The notes: a model not told the origin generated them from the letters alone. DNA of 48,981 bases from Candidatus Sericytochromatia bacterium (GCA_018780035.1 JADMKE010000059.1:1-48981); one strand, 5' to 3'. Positions 8,134-17,209 are shown, numbered from the stretch's first letter. Translations and numbers: made by a program.

Positions 8134-8919
8134 ATGTCTGAGATGATTTGTCCTGCCTGTCACCGCTCTCAGCCTCCGGCGGAGTCCTGTGCTTTTTGCC
8201 ATACCCGTTTGCGGATTGCCCCCCTCTCAGCAATGCCGCAAGCTTCTGCCGTGCAAACCCAGGGCTATGTCCCGGCCGCTGTGGCTGCTCCGCCTGAAAC
8301 CATCCCGCTGCTCTCTGTTTTGGGGCTGTTTGTGGCCCAGGAGATCTATTTTGAAGAGGGGATCACGTTGGGACGTCTGGGATTGGGGCTGGCTGGGTTT
8401 CTTGGGGGGGCTCTGACCGTCTCTCAAATCTGGATCGCGGTCACACCTTTCTGGGGCTGGGCGCTCGCGTCCTGTGGTTTTGGGGCTTGGGGAACCCGTT
8501 GGCTCTATCAGCGCTTTGCCCGATCTTTGCAACAGAACCGCTTTGGAGAATTCAGCTTGGATCCCCAGCGCTTTTCATATGTCTTTAAACAGTCTTGTTT
8601 GCTCTGGCTTTTTTTGAGTTTATTGGCTTTGGGGGGGACACTCTTGCTCAATTGGGGCACCGCTTGGTTTTCTCAGACCCATCAAGTGGTTTTGCAACAG
8701 GCCTGGACCCAGAGCGGAAAGTCGCGCAGTTATTACGCCGAATTGGCCCCTTGGCCTGGGCACAGCCAGCCTGTGCGGATCAGCCTGTCTCGCCAAGAAT
8801 TTGAGTCTTTGGGCCAGAGCAAAGAAGTCCGCATTTCCACACGCAGGGGTATTTTGGGAATTGAGCTTCGTGGAACCGTGATCCCTGTTCCGCCTGCTGC
8901 GGTTACGCCTTCAAATTGA
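8134..8919 (+). CDS. zinc-ribbon membrane protein of unknown function
   Basis: A 261-residue protein. The N-terminus MSEMICPACHRS..CAFCHT has two CxxC knuckles forming a zinc ribbon. Hydrophobic segments follow (about GLGLAGFLGGALTVSQIWIA, PFWGWALASCGFGAWG and LLWLFLSLLALGGTLLL), then a soluble C-terminal tail. I recognise no named family. The frame stays open upstream to 7768, but that part overlaps the hydrolase gene; the ATG at 8134 before the zinc ribbon is the sensible start. A TATGCT (8122-8127) only six bases upstream would make the mRNA nearly leaderless. The 3' end overlaps the convergent lipid kinase gene by 17 bases. Confidence 0.7.
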   Translation: MSEMICPACHRSQPPAESCAFCHTRLRIAPLSAMPQASAVQTQGYVPAAVAAPPETIPLLSVLGLFVAQEIYFEEGITLGRLGLGLAGFLGGALTVSQIWIAVTPFWGWALASCGFGAWGTRWLYQRFARSLQQNRFGEFSLDPQRFSYVFKQSCLLWLFLSLLALGGTLLLNWGTAWFSQTHQVVLQQAWTQSGKSRSYYAELAPWPGHSQPVRISLSRQEFESLGQSKEVRISTRRGILGIELRGTVIPVPPAAVTPSN

Positions 8920-9850
8920 TCCGGCGCGGCAAGAGTTCAAAGCTGGCGGGCAATTTGCCGGGGGATTCGCCGTCCACCTCTAGCCAGATCGGGGCCTGAT
9001 CCAGGGCCTCGGCCACCAGATGACGGCAGCGCAAATAACGTACACAGGGGGCCTCTAAGTGCTGGCCGACATAGACCCGAGGCAGGGTCATGGCCGCTTC
9101 AACAGGGCCTACACCTGTCAAAATAACCAACTCAAACCAACCATCGTCAATCTGGGCTTTGGGGGCCACACGCATCCCGCCCCCATGGGCCTGTCCATTG
9201 GCCACAGCGACTTGCAAGATCGATTGCTGAAAATCCAGAGTGTGGTCAATTTTGAGGCGCACCCGCTGGGGACGAAAGCGGGCCATGCTCTGTAAGGTGG
9301 CCAATAAAAAACCGGGGGTGCCGCCCAGATACTTGTGTAAGGGGGAGTTTTCAATCAAATGAACCACGTCACCGCCCATGCCAAAGCTGCCGATATTGAT
9401 AAAATAGCGTTTGATGGGCAGCCCATCTTTGCCTGTGAGCGTGACTTTTCCCACATCCACACGCCGGGCGGGGGTCGATGCCAGGGTATCGAGATAGCTG
9501 TTTAAATTGTTTTCCAGGCCCAAAGACTTGCGAAAATCACCCCCTGTGCCGCGCATAATTAGGCCCAATTCGGCTTCGGGATTGAGAGGCTGATCGTCTT
9601 CGAGCCAGCCATTGAGGACTTCGTTGAGGGTGCCATCTCCGCCGACGGAAACAATCCGGCTGGCCCCACTTTTGAGCACTTCACGGGCCAGGGCGGTGGC
9701 GTGACCGGGGCCTTCGGTCAGGTGCACATCAAATTTGCCAAAACGTGCCTTGAGTTGGGTTTGAATCCCTGGCCAGTTTTTGCCGGTTTTGCCACTTTCG
9801 GAATGTGGATTGACAATAAAAACGGGCTGAGTTGGGCCCTGGTGGCTCAT
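8903..9850 (-). CDS. diacylglycerol/lipid kinase family protein (YegS/DagK type)
   Basis: A 315-residue lipid kinase of the DAGK catalytic-domain family. It has VFIVNPHSESGK at the N-terminus (phosphate-contacting NP motif), the nucleotide-binding VSVGGDGTLNEVLNG (GGDGT), and the C-terminal beta domain with DDGWFELVIL and VDGESPG. Likely activity is phosphorylation of diacylglycerol or a related lipid. It overlaps the end of glpD by four bases (ATGA), so the two are translationally coupled. The pairing links glycerol-3-phosphate oxidation with phospholipid turnover. Confidence 0.88.
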   Translation of the reverse strand: MSHQGPTQPVFIVNPHSESGKTGKNWPGIQTQLKARFGKFDVHLTEGPGHATALAREVLKSGASRIVSVGGDGTLNEVLNGWLEDDQPLNPEAELGLIMRGTGGDFRKSLGLENNLNSYLDTLASTPARRVDVGKVTLTGKDGLPIKRYFINIGSFGMGGDVVHLIENSPLHKYLGGTPGFLLATLQSMARFRPQRVRLKIDHTLDFQQSILQVAVANGQAHGGGMRVAPKAQIDDGWFELVILTGVGPVEAAMTLPRVYVGQHLEAPCVRYLRCRHLVAEALDQAPIWLEVDGESPGKLPASFELLPRRINLKA

Positions 9851-11526
9851 GCTAGGGCTTCTGTTTCTGCCTGGTCGCTGGCGCTGGCAGAGGGCAATTC
9901 AAAGCGCGCTGCCACAGCTGCGACTTCTGCCGCTGTTTTTTCTGGCGTCCAGCCCAATTCACTTGCCATTAAACCTGCGGCTTTTTCCAGGGCGTTCAAG
10001 CCCGGATGCCCCAAGGTGCCCAAACCTGTCCGCCGAAAGACGGCATCAGCGAGGTTAAAGGCCATTTCTTCGCGCACAGCATAGAGGATTTCGGCCCCCA
10101 CTTCTTGACGCAGGGGGGAGAGGGGTTCGAGCAGTTCGGGATCTGCTTTTCCCAGTTCGAGTACCCGCTCTGCACGGGCACCATAATTGCGGCAGAGATG
10201 GGCTATTAGGTCAGGGGAGTACAGGCACCAGCGGTTTTGCTCACTTTCGACAAAGTCCTGAAAGCGCTCAATTTGTCCACCGCTGATCTGGGACTGGATT
10301 GTGGAACAGTGAACTTTGGGGGTTTTGAGCTGGTGATAGACCTGATCTACCACCTGTTCCGCCAGGTGGCGAGCGGTGGTGTATTTGCCGCCAATCACCG
10401 AGATCAGACCGTGTATGCCTTCTTCTTCATGATCGTAGACCTCGTGTTTGCGTGAGGCCTTGTAGCTCTCGGTTTTCACCTTGGTCTCTTTTTCAACAAT
10501 CGGGCGCAGCCCACCATAATAATAGAGCACGTCAGCGCGGGTCAATTCAGCCGCAGGGTACATGCGGTTGGTTTTGTCGATCAGCTCATCAATGTCATCG
10601 AGGGTGACTTTAAAATCGTCGGGATGACCCCGAAATTCACGGTCAGTGGTGCCAATCAAAGTGTGGCCGCGCCAGGGAATCACAAAGAGGTGCTCTCCAG
10701 CTTCGTTTGTCAGGGTCAGGGCCTGTTCGAGGGGGGCAATCACACGGGTGACGATATGAATGCCTTTGGAGCGCATCAGGTGGCGGGCAGGTTCTTGTTC
10801 CATCAGACCCAACAAAAGATCGGCCCAGGGGCCCGAGGCATTGACCACGACGCGACCCGAGATCGTGTGGTTTTGGCCACTGAGCAGATCTGTGACTTCG
10901 ACCCCTGTCAGGGTATTTTCTGTGCGGACAAAATCCGTGACTTCGGCATAATTGGCCAAATCGGCGCCGGATTCAGCGGCAGCCATTAAAAAATCCAAGC
11001 TCAAGCGCTCGGGGGAGTGCATCAGGCAGTCGTAATAGACCAGGCCATTGACCAATTCTTCGGATTTGAGTTGGGGCACGCGGCGCAGGGTCTCTTTGCG
11101 ACTGAGGGGCGAGAAAGAGGGCAATTGTTTATCTGGGTCTTCGAGCCAACGCTTGTCGTAGGAGAGCAGTTCATAGAGCGTCATGCCCGCCAATAAAACC
11201 GGCGCACTATTGGGGCCGTGTTTGTAGACCGGCAACAAAAAAGCCAGTGGGTCGACTTGGTGGGGCGCAATTTGTTCGAGATAGCGGCGCTCGCGCAATG
11301 ACTCGCGTACCAATCCAAATTCCAGGTTTTTGAGGTAGCGCAGGCCGCCGTGCACCAGTTTGGAAGGGGCAGAACTGGTGGCTGCTGAAAAGTCATTTTT
11401 TTCGACCAGTGCGGTTTTGAGTCCGCGCAGAGCGGCGTCCCAGGCAATACAGGACCCGGTAATGCCTCCGCCAATGATCACCAGATCGTAGCTGGTTTCA
11501 GCCATCTGGGGCAGGTTGCGTTTCAT
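9847..11526 (-). CDS. glpD: FAD-dependent glycerol-3-phosphate dehydrogenase
   Basis: The enzyme oxidises sn-glycerol 3-phosphate to dihydroxyacetone phosphate at the membrane and passes electrons to quinone. The 559-residue protein begins with the FAD-binding Rossmann motif YDLVIIGGGITGSCIAWDAA and the family signature SSAPSKLVHGGLRYL. LFVIPWRGHTLIGTTDREF and VIGGKYTTARHLAE are further conserved blocks, and the C-terminal helical domain is complete. The ATG at 11526 has AAGGAG nine bases upstream. The lipid kinase follows with a 4-base overlap. No glycerol kinase or facilitator is adjacent. Confidence 0.95.
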   Translation of the reverse strand: MKRNLPQMAETSYDLVIIGGGITGSCIAWDAALRGLKTALVEKNDFSAATSSAPSKLVHGGLRYLKNLEFGLVRESLRERRYLEQIAPHQVDPLAFLLPVYKHGPNSAPVLLAGMTLYELLSYDKRWLEDPDKQLPSFSPLSRKETLRRVPQLKSEELVNGLVYYDCLMHSPERLSLDFLMAAAESGADLANYAEVTDFVRTENTLTGVEVTDLLSGQNHTISGRVVVNASGPWADLLLGLMEQEPARHLMRSKGIHIVTRVIAPLEQALTLTNEAGEHLFVIPWRGHTLIGTTDREFRGHPDDFKVTLDDIDELIDKTNRMYPAAELTRADVLYYYGGLRPIVEKETKVKTESYKASRKHEVYDHEEEGIHGLISVIGGKYTTARHLAEQVVDQVYHQLKTPKVHCSTIQSQISGGQIERFQDFVESEQNRWCLYSPDLIAHLCRNYGARAERVLELGKADPELLEPLSPLRQEVGAEILYAVREEMAFNLADAVFRRTGLGTLGHPGLNALEKAAGLMASELGWTPEKTAAEVAAVAARFELPSASASDQAETEALA

Positions 11527-11624
11527 GGGGGGCTCCTTAATCTGGGTGCGGTAATCTGGGTGTGGTATATGCTGCTTGTGTATTGTAACTCAGGCCTCAG
11601 CTCGCTTCCAATTGTCTAAGTACG

Positions 11625-11630
11625 TATACT
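11625..11630 (+). promoter_or_regulatory. -10 element TATACT
   Basis: TATACT lies 35 bases upstream of the ATG at 11665, between it and the divergent glpD. No convincing -35 is seen 16-18 bases upstream. Confidence 0.3.
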
Positions 11631-11664
11631 GCAGACAGTGCCAAAAGAGGAGGTTCTGCTACCT

Positions 11665-12234
11665 ATGTCAAACGCTGCTGAACAGAGTTTGCGCAATGCG
11701 CTCTTAGAGCCGATTTCTGGCAGTGAGCAAGCTGCCCGTTGGTGCGCGGAGAGCGCACAGTGGGTCTGGCCTTTACAAACCTATTTGCAGCGTGGTCAGC
11801 GCAGTTTCTCATTCTCACCCGCTGAGTTGAGCGCTGATTTGGGTTTAGAGCCAGGATGTCCGTTGCCAGCAGAACTTTTTTGGACCCAGACTTACAAACG
11901 CCAAACGGGCTGTCCTGGCGATTTTGCCTGGCTGGATCTGCATGCTGTGCCTTGGGCCTCCAATGGGGTTGTGTTGGCGTTTGCCTTTGAGCAGGTTTTA
12001 CCACAATGGGGGGGCAGCGGACGACCCCTGGCAGAAGATCGCGGGGTACTCTGGCTTTTACCGGCTTTGCTGAAAGGACTGATCGACGGTCTTCGGGCCG
12101 AAAAACACAGGGGATTGCGCCTAGAAATAACCGGCATGCGGGTACATTTGGTCGATTCTCGGCCGAGCAGCTTTTATCGATGTGGTTTACAGGCCTTGGC
12201 GCATTTGTCGCGCTCAAACACAGGCCTTTTGTGA
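11665..12234 (+). CDS. uncharacterised protein resembling EF-G domain IV
   Basis: A 189-residue protein of unknown function. The second half (WLDLHAVP...GVVLAFAFEQVLPQ...GVLWLLPALLKGLIDGLRAE...GLRLEITGMRVHLVDS and SSFYRCGLQALAHL) has the spacing of translation-elongation-factor G domain IV. There, a strand is followed by a helix, then LxGYPVxxxxVxLxDGxxHxxDSSxxAF. The match is by eye and the GTPase domains are absent. AGGAGG stands 11 bases before the ATG at 11665; a GTG at 11638 would precede that RBS and is rejected. It could be a ribosome-associated or chaperone-like small protein, but this is speculative. Confidence 0.6.
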   Translation: MSNAAEQSLRNALLEPISGSEQAARWCAESAQWVWPLQTYLQRGQRSFSFSPAELSADLGLEPGCPLPAELFWTQTYKRQTGCPGDFAWLDLHAVPWASNGVVLAFAFEQVLPQWGGSGRPLAEDRGVLWLLPALLKGLIDGLRAEKHRGLRLEITGMRVHLVDSRPSSFYRCGLQALAHLSRSNTGLL

Positions 12235-12325
12235 GCATCTTTCCTGTGCCTTCTAAAATGGCGTACACTGTTAGCATTCTTGGCCTGAGAAATCAACAGA
12301 CCGCTCCAAGGCATGAGGTTATGTG

Positions 12326-12718
12326 ATGACTGAATTTGAATTGCTCGATTTTGACGATATGTCTGAAGACCCCGTAGAAAATGAGGACCCAGAAGAGTCT
12401 TTCCCGACCTCTTTGCCCGAAGATGATGTCTTTATGGTCTCTGCGCGTGAGCGTTTGGCCGAACACAGCAAATCGCTCAAATATCTGCCTGTTCCGCTTT
12501 GGCAGGAGTTGCTCTCTGAACTTCAGACCTTGCCCAGCGATTTGACTCAAAAACTGGCGGTAGAACCCTGCTCCATTCCGCAATTGAACCTGGAAGACGG
12601 GGGCCGGGTTTTAGAGGCTTTGCAGCCTTTGCTCAAAAAGCCGGGCATTAACCGGTTGGTCTATCCGCTTTACCATGGCTTGGCTGCAGAACATTTCCTC
12701 AATTTTTACAGCGCTTAA
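12326..12718 (+). CDS. small acidic protein of unknown function
   Basis: A 130-residue protein with a strongly acidic N-terminus (about 15 Asp/Glu in the first 35 residues) followed by a helical, Leu-rich remainder. No domain is recognised. The ATG at 12326 directly follows an in-frame GTG at 12323; GAGG lies about eight bases upstream. Its TAA (12716-12718) abuts the TTA stop complement of the convergent hybrid kinase gene with no base between them, forming the palindrome TTAATTAA. Coding quality is supported by length and position rather than by homology. Confidence 0.6.
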   Translation: MTEFELLDFDDMSEDPVENEDPEESFPTSLPEDDVFMVSARERLAEHSKSLKYLPVPLWQELLSELQTLPSDLTQKLAVEPCSIPQLNLEDGGRVLEALQPLLKKPGINRLVYPLYHGLAAEHFLNFYSA

Positions 12719-15043
12719 TTAATTTGGCTTTAGCTTGACCAGATTTGCTTGAAAGTGCAAAATCGCGGTTTGTAAATTGGCCAAAAGTTGAATGGTATAG
12801 ACGCGGGCTCTCAGGGCCTGTTCCAATTGGGTTGCTGCTTTTTGGATTTGACGAATGCCCAGTGTCGATGCCGCCCCTTTGATTTTATGCACAGTTTCTT
12901 CGGCCTGTCCAAACTCTTTTTGCCCCAGTATTTGGCTTAAGATGGGCAGCTCGGATTGTATGTCCGTTTCAAAATCCCGTAGTAATTTTATATAACTGTC
13001 CATATCTCCACCCAACATATAGAGCGCGGATTCACAATCTATGTCACTCAGCTCAAGGCGCTTAAAATAACTTGAGGGCTCTGTTTTGTTGGCGAAGTCG
13101 GGACTTAAGTCTTTGGCAAAGAGCCATTTTTGTAAAATTTGATCGAGACTCTGCGGGTGCAGGGGTTTGGGGATCAGATCATTGATGCCCGCTTGCAAGA
13201 CTTTGTTGAGGGTGTCTCTTTGAACATCTGCTGTTAAAGCAATGATCGGCAAACTCCGATATTTTGGCTGTGAGCGAATCACCAAACTGGCACTAATACC
13301 ATCTAAAACAGGCATGTGCAAATCCATAAAGACCAAATCATAATCGATGCGTTCCAATTGGTTAAGGGCCTCTTGACCATTGGGGGCAATATCTACCTGA
13401 AGCCCTTTGATCTCAAGCCATTCACGCGCGACCCGTTGGTTGATCAAATTGTCTTCGACCAGCAAAATGCGCTTTTTGTCTGACTGGACTTGTTTGTGTT
13501 GTGCTGGGGGGAGGTATTTGGCGGGAGCCAGCACCGGCTGTTTTTCTTTTGCGCCGTTTTCGGGCAAGGTTTGCAGCAAGCGCATGATTTCGTCGAGCAG
13601 CAGGGGCTTTTTCAGAGCGAGACCCTCGGGTGTTTCGTCGCTGCCCCGGCTGATCAGTCGGACCAGCCGTGTGGTCGGGTCTCTTTCCAGCAATTGCGCT
13701 GTTTCTGAGTCCAATTCAATCGATTCATCGAGCAAGAGCAGGTCTATCGGGGGCGTCTGCAGAAAAAATGCTTGAAGTTCTGACAGGCTGGTCTTTTGCC
13801 ATAATTTTCCGCTGACCTGAACCTGCAGAGCTTGAAACAGCTCAACCATTGCATTTAAAGCTTTGGGGTTATCTTCCAAGATCAATAGCTGGAGATTTTG
13901 GTGTTTGAGCGGTGGGAACAGGCTTTGACTGCCAACCCCCTGGAGGGGGACATCAAACCAAAAGGTACTGCCCTGGCGTTCTTTGCTTTTAAAACCCATT
14001 TCACCTTGCATCAAGGCGACCAGGTGTTTGGCAATGCTCAGTCCCAACCCTGTACCGCCATAAGAACGGGTCGAAGTGGCGTCTACCTGTGTAAAGGCCG
14101 AAAAAAGTGTGGATTTTTTGGCATCGGGAATACCAATGCCTGTGTCTTGAACCAAAAAATGAAGTCCTGTTTCAGAAGGGTGAATATACAGACTGACCAC
14201 GCCCCGATCTGTGAATTTGATGGCGTTATTAACCAAATTGAGTAAAATCTGCTCCAGGCGATGGCCATCACCGAGATAGGTTTCTGCCAAGCCTGGGCTG
14301 GGACTCCAGATCAGTTCAAGCCCTTTTTTCTGAGCAGTCAAGGCGACCATATTCAAGACATTGGCGCATAATTTGCTCAAGCTAAAGGGGGCCTGCACCA
14401 ATTCCATTTGCCCGGCTTCAATTTTTGAAAAGTCCAGAATGCCGTTGATCAGGTTGATTAAATGATCTGCTGCTTGCAGGCTATTTTCGATATAGTCTTT
14501 TTGCTGGGGGGTGAGTGTCGTTTGCAAAATTAAGTGATTAAAGCCAATCATGGCATTGAGAGGGGTTCGAATTTCATGGCTCATGTTGGCCAAAAACTGG
14601 CCTTTGGCCAGAGAGGCCTCCTCGGCTTTTGCGATCGCCTGTTGCAGCTCACCCTCTGCGCGTTTGCGCTCGGTCAAATCTGTAATCACCCCGACCAAAA
14701 TTTGCTGGCCAGAGGCGTCTAAAAAGGCTGATTTGCGCGTTAAAATCCAGCGTTGAACCCCATTCGCATCTGTAAACGACTCTTCATTTTCGTTGATTTC
14801 GCCACTGCTAAAGACCAAATCATCTTTTTCCCAAAAAATGGCGGCTTCTGCTGGCGGAAAAAAATCATAATCACTTTTGCCCAACATTTGCTCGGGCGTT
14901 TTGCCAAAAAAACTTGAAAAGGCTTCATTGAGCATGATCCAGCGGTGTTGCCGGTCTTTGACAAAAACCGGATTGGGCAAAAAGTGAATGACGTCTGCCA
15001 GGAGCGAATGGCTATTTGCAGGCAAGTCTGCGTCAAAGACCAT
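12719..15043 (-). CDS. hybrid sensor histidine kinase (PAS-HisKA-HATPase-REC-REC-Hpt)
   Basis: A 774-residue soluble hybrid kinase. Residues ~16-126 form a PAS domain ending in the PAC-like TDLTERKRAEGEL. HisKA follows with His156 in NMSHEIRTPLNAM. The ATPase domain has the N box NLVNNAIKFTD, G1 DTGIGIP and G2 GGTGLGLSI. A first receiver (about 384-490) keeps an Asp439 candidate in LLLLDESIEL. A second, canonical receiver (about 523-640) has Asp574 in VFMDLHMPVLDG. The C-terminal Hpt domain has His719 in VHKIKGAAST. Phosphate can thus relay internally His-Asp-His before leaving to a separate regulator that is not in the window. No transmembrane segment is seen, so it is cytoplasmic. Confidence 0.93.
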   Translation of the reverse strand: MVFDADLPANSHSLLADVIHFLPNPVFVKDRQHRWIMLNEAFSSFFGKTPEQMLGKSDYDFFPPAEAAIFWEKDDLVFSSGEINENEESFTDANGVQRWILTRKSAFLDASGQQILVGVITDLTERKRAEGELQQAIAKAEEASLAKGQFLANMSHEIRTPLNAMIGFNHLILQTTLTPQQKDYIENSLQAADHLINLINGILDFSKIEAGQMELVQAPFSLSKLCANVLNMVALTAQKKGLELIWSPSPGLAETYLGDGHRLEQILLNLVNNAIKFTDRGVVSLYIHPSETGLHFLVQDTGIGIPDAKKSTLFSAFTQVDATSTRSYGGTGLGLSIAKHLVALMQGEMGFKSKERQGSTFWFDVPLQGVGSQSLFPPLKHQNLQLLILEDNPKALNAMVELFQALQVQVSGKLWQKTSLSELQAFFLQTPPIDLLLLDESIELDSETAQLLERDPTTRLVRLISRGSDETPEGLALKKPLLLDEIMRLLQTLPENGAKEKQPVLAPAKYLPPAQHKQVQSDKKRILLVEDNLINQRVAREWLEIKGLQVDIAPNGQEALNQLERIDYDLVFMDLHMPVLDGISASLVIRSQPKYRSLPIIALTADVQRDTLNKVLQAGINDLIPKPLHPQSLDQILQKWLFAKDLSPDFANKTEPSSYFKRLELSDIDCESALYMLGGDMDSYIKLLRDFETDIQSELPILSQILGQKEFGQAEETVHKIKGAASTLGIRQIQKAATQLEQALRARVYTIQLLANLQTAILHFQANLVKLKPN

Positions 15044-15110
15044 CGGTGGTTCTCAATCCCCGGACTTTTACCGGCTTGTTTTCAGAATGCAGGGCCTGTT
15101 TCGTTCTTGC

Positions 15111-15116
15111 ATTATA
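15111..15116 (-). promoter_or_regulatory. -10 element for the hybrid kinase gene
   Basis: On the minus strand TATAAT (15111-15116) lies about 68 bases before the kinase ATG. No matching -35 is seen. Confidence 0.35.
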
Positions 15117-15148
15117 GCTTGTAAATTGGAATCGCCGCTCTCGCCCCA

Positions 15149-15157
15149 TGTTAGAAT
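15149..15157 (+). promoter_or_regulatory. extended -10 upstream of mdh (TGtTAGAAT)
   Basis: TGtTAGAAT lies about 93 bases before the mdh ATG in the intergenic region shared with the divergent kinase gene. Confidence 0.35.
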
Positions 15158-15249
15158 GGTGTGGCTTCTTCCTGTATTCCTGAGTGCATGCCGCTCTGAA
15201 GAAGCTCCGAATTTAAAGAGATGAGTAAGCACAAAGTGAGGATCGATTG

Positions 15250-16239
15250 ATGAGTCGCAAATCTGTAAAAGTTGCTGTGACCGGCGCTGCTGGTCAAATT
15301 GGCTATGCCCTGCTGTTTCGCTTGGCCTCGGGCGAAGTTTTTGGCCATGACGTAGATGTCCACCTGCAATTATTGGAATTACCCCAGGCCTTGCCTGCCC
15401 TGGAAGGGGTTAAAATGGAACTGGATGATTGCGCTTTCCCCAACCTGGCTTCGATTACCTGTAGTGACGATATGAATGTGGCTTTTAAAGACGCCGATTG
15501 GGCCCTTTTGGTCGGCTCTGTACCCCGCAAAGCGGGGATGGAGCGCAAAGATTTGTTGAATATTAATGGCGGGATCTTCACCAAGCAGGGGCAGGCTCTT
15601 GATGCTGTGGCCAGTGCCGATTGTAAGGTCTTGGTGGTGGGCAACCCCTGTAATACCAATGCCTTGATTGCCAAAAGCGTCTGCAAACGCCTGTCTCCCC
15701 AAAACTTCTTTGCCATGACCATGCTCGATCAGAACCGTGCTTTTTCGCAGATTGCGCAAAAAGCGGGCGTTCACAGCACGGCAGTTAAAAATGTGGCGAT
15801 CTGGGGCAACCACTCGGCCACCCAATATCCCAATTTCTTTGACGCCACCGTCGATGGCAAACCTGTGCCCGAGGTGATTGCTGATCACGATTGGCTCAAG
15901 GGCGAGTTTTTGGCCAATGTGCAGCAGCGCGGTGCCGCGATTATCAAAGCCCGTGGCCTTTCTTCTGCCGCTTCTGCCGCCAATGCCGCCATGGACACAG
16001 TTAAAAATCTGATCAATCCCACCCCTGCCGGTGAGTATTTCTCGGTTGCAGTCAGTTCCGATGGCAGCTATGACGTGCCCGAAGGTCTGATGTTCAGCTT
16101 TCCCATTCGCAGCGACGGCCAGAATTGGGAAATTGTGAAAGGGCTTGAGCTGAATGATTTCTCCCGCGAAAAAATTGCAGCGACACTGCAAGAATTGCTG
16201 GAAGAAAAAGAAGCCGTAAGTGAGTTGCTCGGCGCCTAA
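15250..16239 (+). CDS. mdh: malate dehydrogenase
   Basis: The enzyme interconverts malate and oxaloacetate with NAD(H), as part of the TCA cycle. The 329-residue product is of the cytosolic/chloroplast-like type 2 MDH. The NAD-binding motif is VAVTGAAGQIGYALLFRLASG. Conserved blocks are ALLVGSVPRKAGMERKDLL, VVGNPCNTNALI, and the catalytic-His region NVAIWGNHSATQYPNF; substrate-binding Arg residues lie in VPRKAGMERKD and DQNRAF. The ATG at 15250 is preferred to the TTG three bases before it; AGGA lies about seven bases upstream. A strong intrinsic terminator follows, so the gene is probably monocistronic. Confidence 0.95.
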   Translation: MSRKSVKVAVTGAAGQIGYALLFRLASGEVFGHDVDVHLQLLELPQALPALEGVKMELDDCAFPNLASITCSDDMNVAFKDADWALLVGSVPRKAGMERKDLLNINGGIFTKQGQALDAVASADCKVLVVGNPCNTNALIAKSVCKRLSPQNFFAMTMLDQNRAFSQIAQKAGVHSTAVKNVAIWGNHSATQYPNFFDATVDGKPVPEVIADHDWLKGEFLANVQQRGAAIIKARGLSSAASAANAAMDTVKNLINPTPAGEYFSVAVSSDGSYDVPEGLMFSFPIRSDGQNWEIVKGLELNDFSREKIAATLQELLEEKEAVSELLGA

Positions 16240-16263
16240 GTCGTTTAACTTGGCTTCAGATTT

Positions 16264-16300
16264 AAGGGGCGGTGAGAATCACTCTCACCGCCCCTTTTGT
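16264..16300 (+). terminator. intrinsic terminator after mdh
   Basis: A perfect 14-bp stem (16264-16277 with 16283-16296; arms AAGGGGCGGTGAGA and TCTCACCGCCCCTT) with a five-base loop runs into TTTTGT. It may also stop transcription of the convergent gene ending at 16318. Confidence 0.9.
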
Positions 16301-16317
16301 CATTGTTGGGATGCGGT

Positions 16318-17136
16318 TTAAACGGTTGCCAATTGGCTTTCTGCGCCAAAACAGGCCTCACTCAAAACCGGTTCCAATTTCGACTCGGTTTCAACGGGAC
16401 TGAGTTTGAGCGCATATTTGAGCGCAATTTTGATCGTGTTTTTGCTCCTGTCAGGGGTCTCTTTGGCGCTGTTTTGTTCCCGGCTTTGGTCTTGTGTGGC
16501 AAAAATCCGGAAGCAGACTTCGATCTCGCGATTGGTGGGGACCCGCAGCCGACAACCTGAATATTGACCGGGTTGGACATCGCCAATTAAAATGAGGGCG
16601 TCGGCCTGTTCGGCCACTTCTAAATCCAGAGAAATATGTTCGTCTTGGGCGGATTCCACGAAAATTTGTATCCGTTGATAGTCGAGCAGTCCCGGCAGGG
16701 GCGTGCAGCGAATAATCGGCGTAAAAACAGCACTGCTCGAGAAAGATGGAGCAGCTGGCCGGTATTCATAAAACCAGCGGGCCTGTTCGTGTAAAGTCTT
16801 TAGGAGGGGCGTGGGGGCCTGTTCTGCACAAATTTCTGCCAGCGAAGGGGCCTGGCTAACCGCCCTGACAGGTGGGGGGGAGACCCGAACCGGGGCGGCT
16901 TTGAGAGACGCTGCTTTAAAAAACTCACTTTGCAGAGGTGCCATTGGGCGGGGCAAGGGGGGGAGGCTCGTCACTGGCTCTGGTTTGGGCGGTGCTGCCA
17001 GTGAAGCGGGCAATTGCAAGGGGGGCCGTTCGGGCCGCGCGACCTCTTCAGAAAAGAGAATTGCGGCCTGGGCTGCCTTGTCTGCGGGGCCAGGATGAAA
17101 AGCGGTATTCAGCATTTGTTGAAAACGACGGAGCAT
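16318..17136 (-). CDS. proline-rich protein of unknown function
   Basis: A 272-residue protein. Residues ~35-100 are Pro/Ala-rich and probably disordered (PPKPEPVTSLPPLPRP is an example). The part from about residue 110 looks folded, with alternating strands (RIQIFVESAQDEHISLDLEV, ADALILIGDVQPGQYSGCRL, REIEVCFRIFAT). There is no signal peptide, membrane segment or recognised domain. AAGG stands about nine bases before the ATG. Function is unknown; base composition matches its neighbours. Confidence 0.65.
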   Translation of the reverse strand: MLRRFQQMLNTAFHPGPADKAAQAAILFSEEVARPERPPLQLPASLAAPPKPEPVTSLPPLPRPMAPLQSEFFKAASLKAAPVRVSPPPVRAVSQAPSLAEICAEQAPTPLLKTLHEQARWFYEYRPAAPSFSSSAVFTPIIRCTPLPGLLDYQRIQIFVESAQDEHISLDLEVAEQADALILIGDVQPGQYSGCRLRVPTNREIEVCFRIFATQDQSREQNSAKETPDRSKNTIKIALKYALKLSPVETESKLEPVLSEACFGAESQLATV

Positions 17137-17197
17137 GAGCCTTAACCTTGCTAATATGCGTGTTTTTAAAGGGCTTTTAAAACAGGGGCTAACCCTT

Positions 17198-17209
17198 TGC
17201 TGATCAGCA
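17198..17209. repeat. 12-bp perfect palindrome in intergenic region
   Basis: TGCTGATCAGCA is a perfect palindrome between holA and the proline-rich gene, flanked by AAAGGG (17168-17173) and CCCTTT (17193-17198). It could be a protein-binding site. The remaining intergenic bases show nothing more. Confidence 0.3.

Noticed and set aside
11663..12277. 204-codon minus-strand frame opposite the EF-G-IV-like gene
   Set aside because: The plus-strand frame has an RBS and a -10; the minus one has low-complexity Arg/Pro-rich content and no RBS.
12235..12325. TACACT as a promoter -10 for the acidic protein gene
   Set aside because: No -35 at workable spacing; left out as too weak.
15379..16191. 270-codon minus-strand frame
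   Set aside because: Antisense to malate dehydrogenase; no recognisable protein features.
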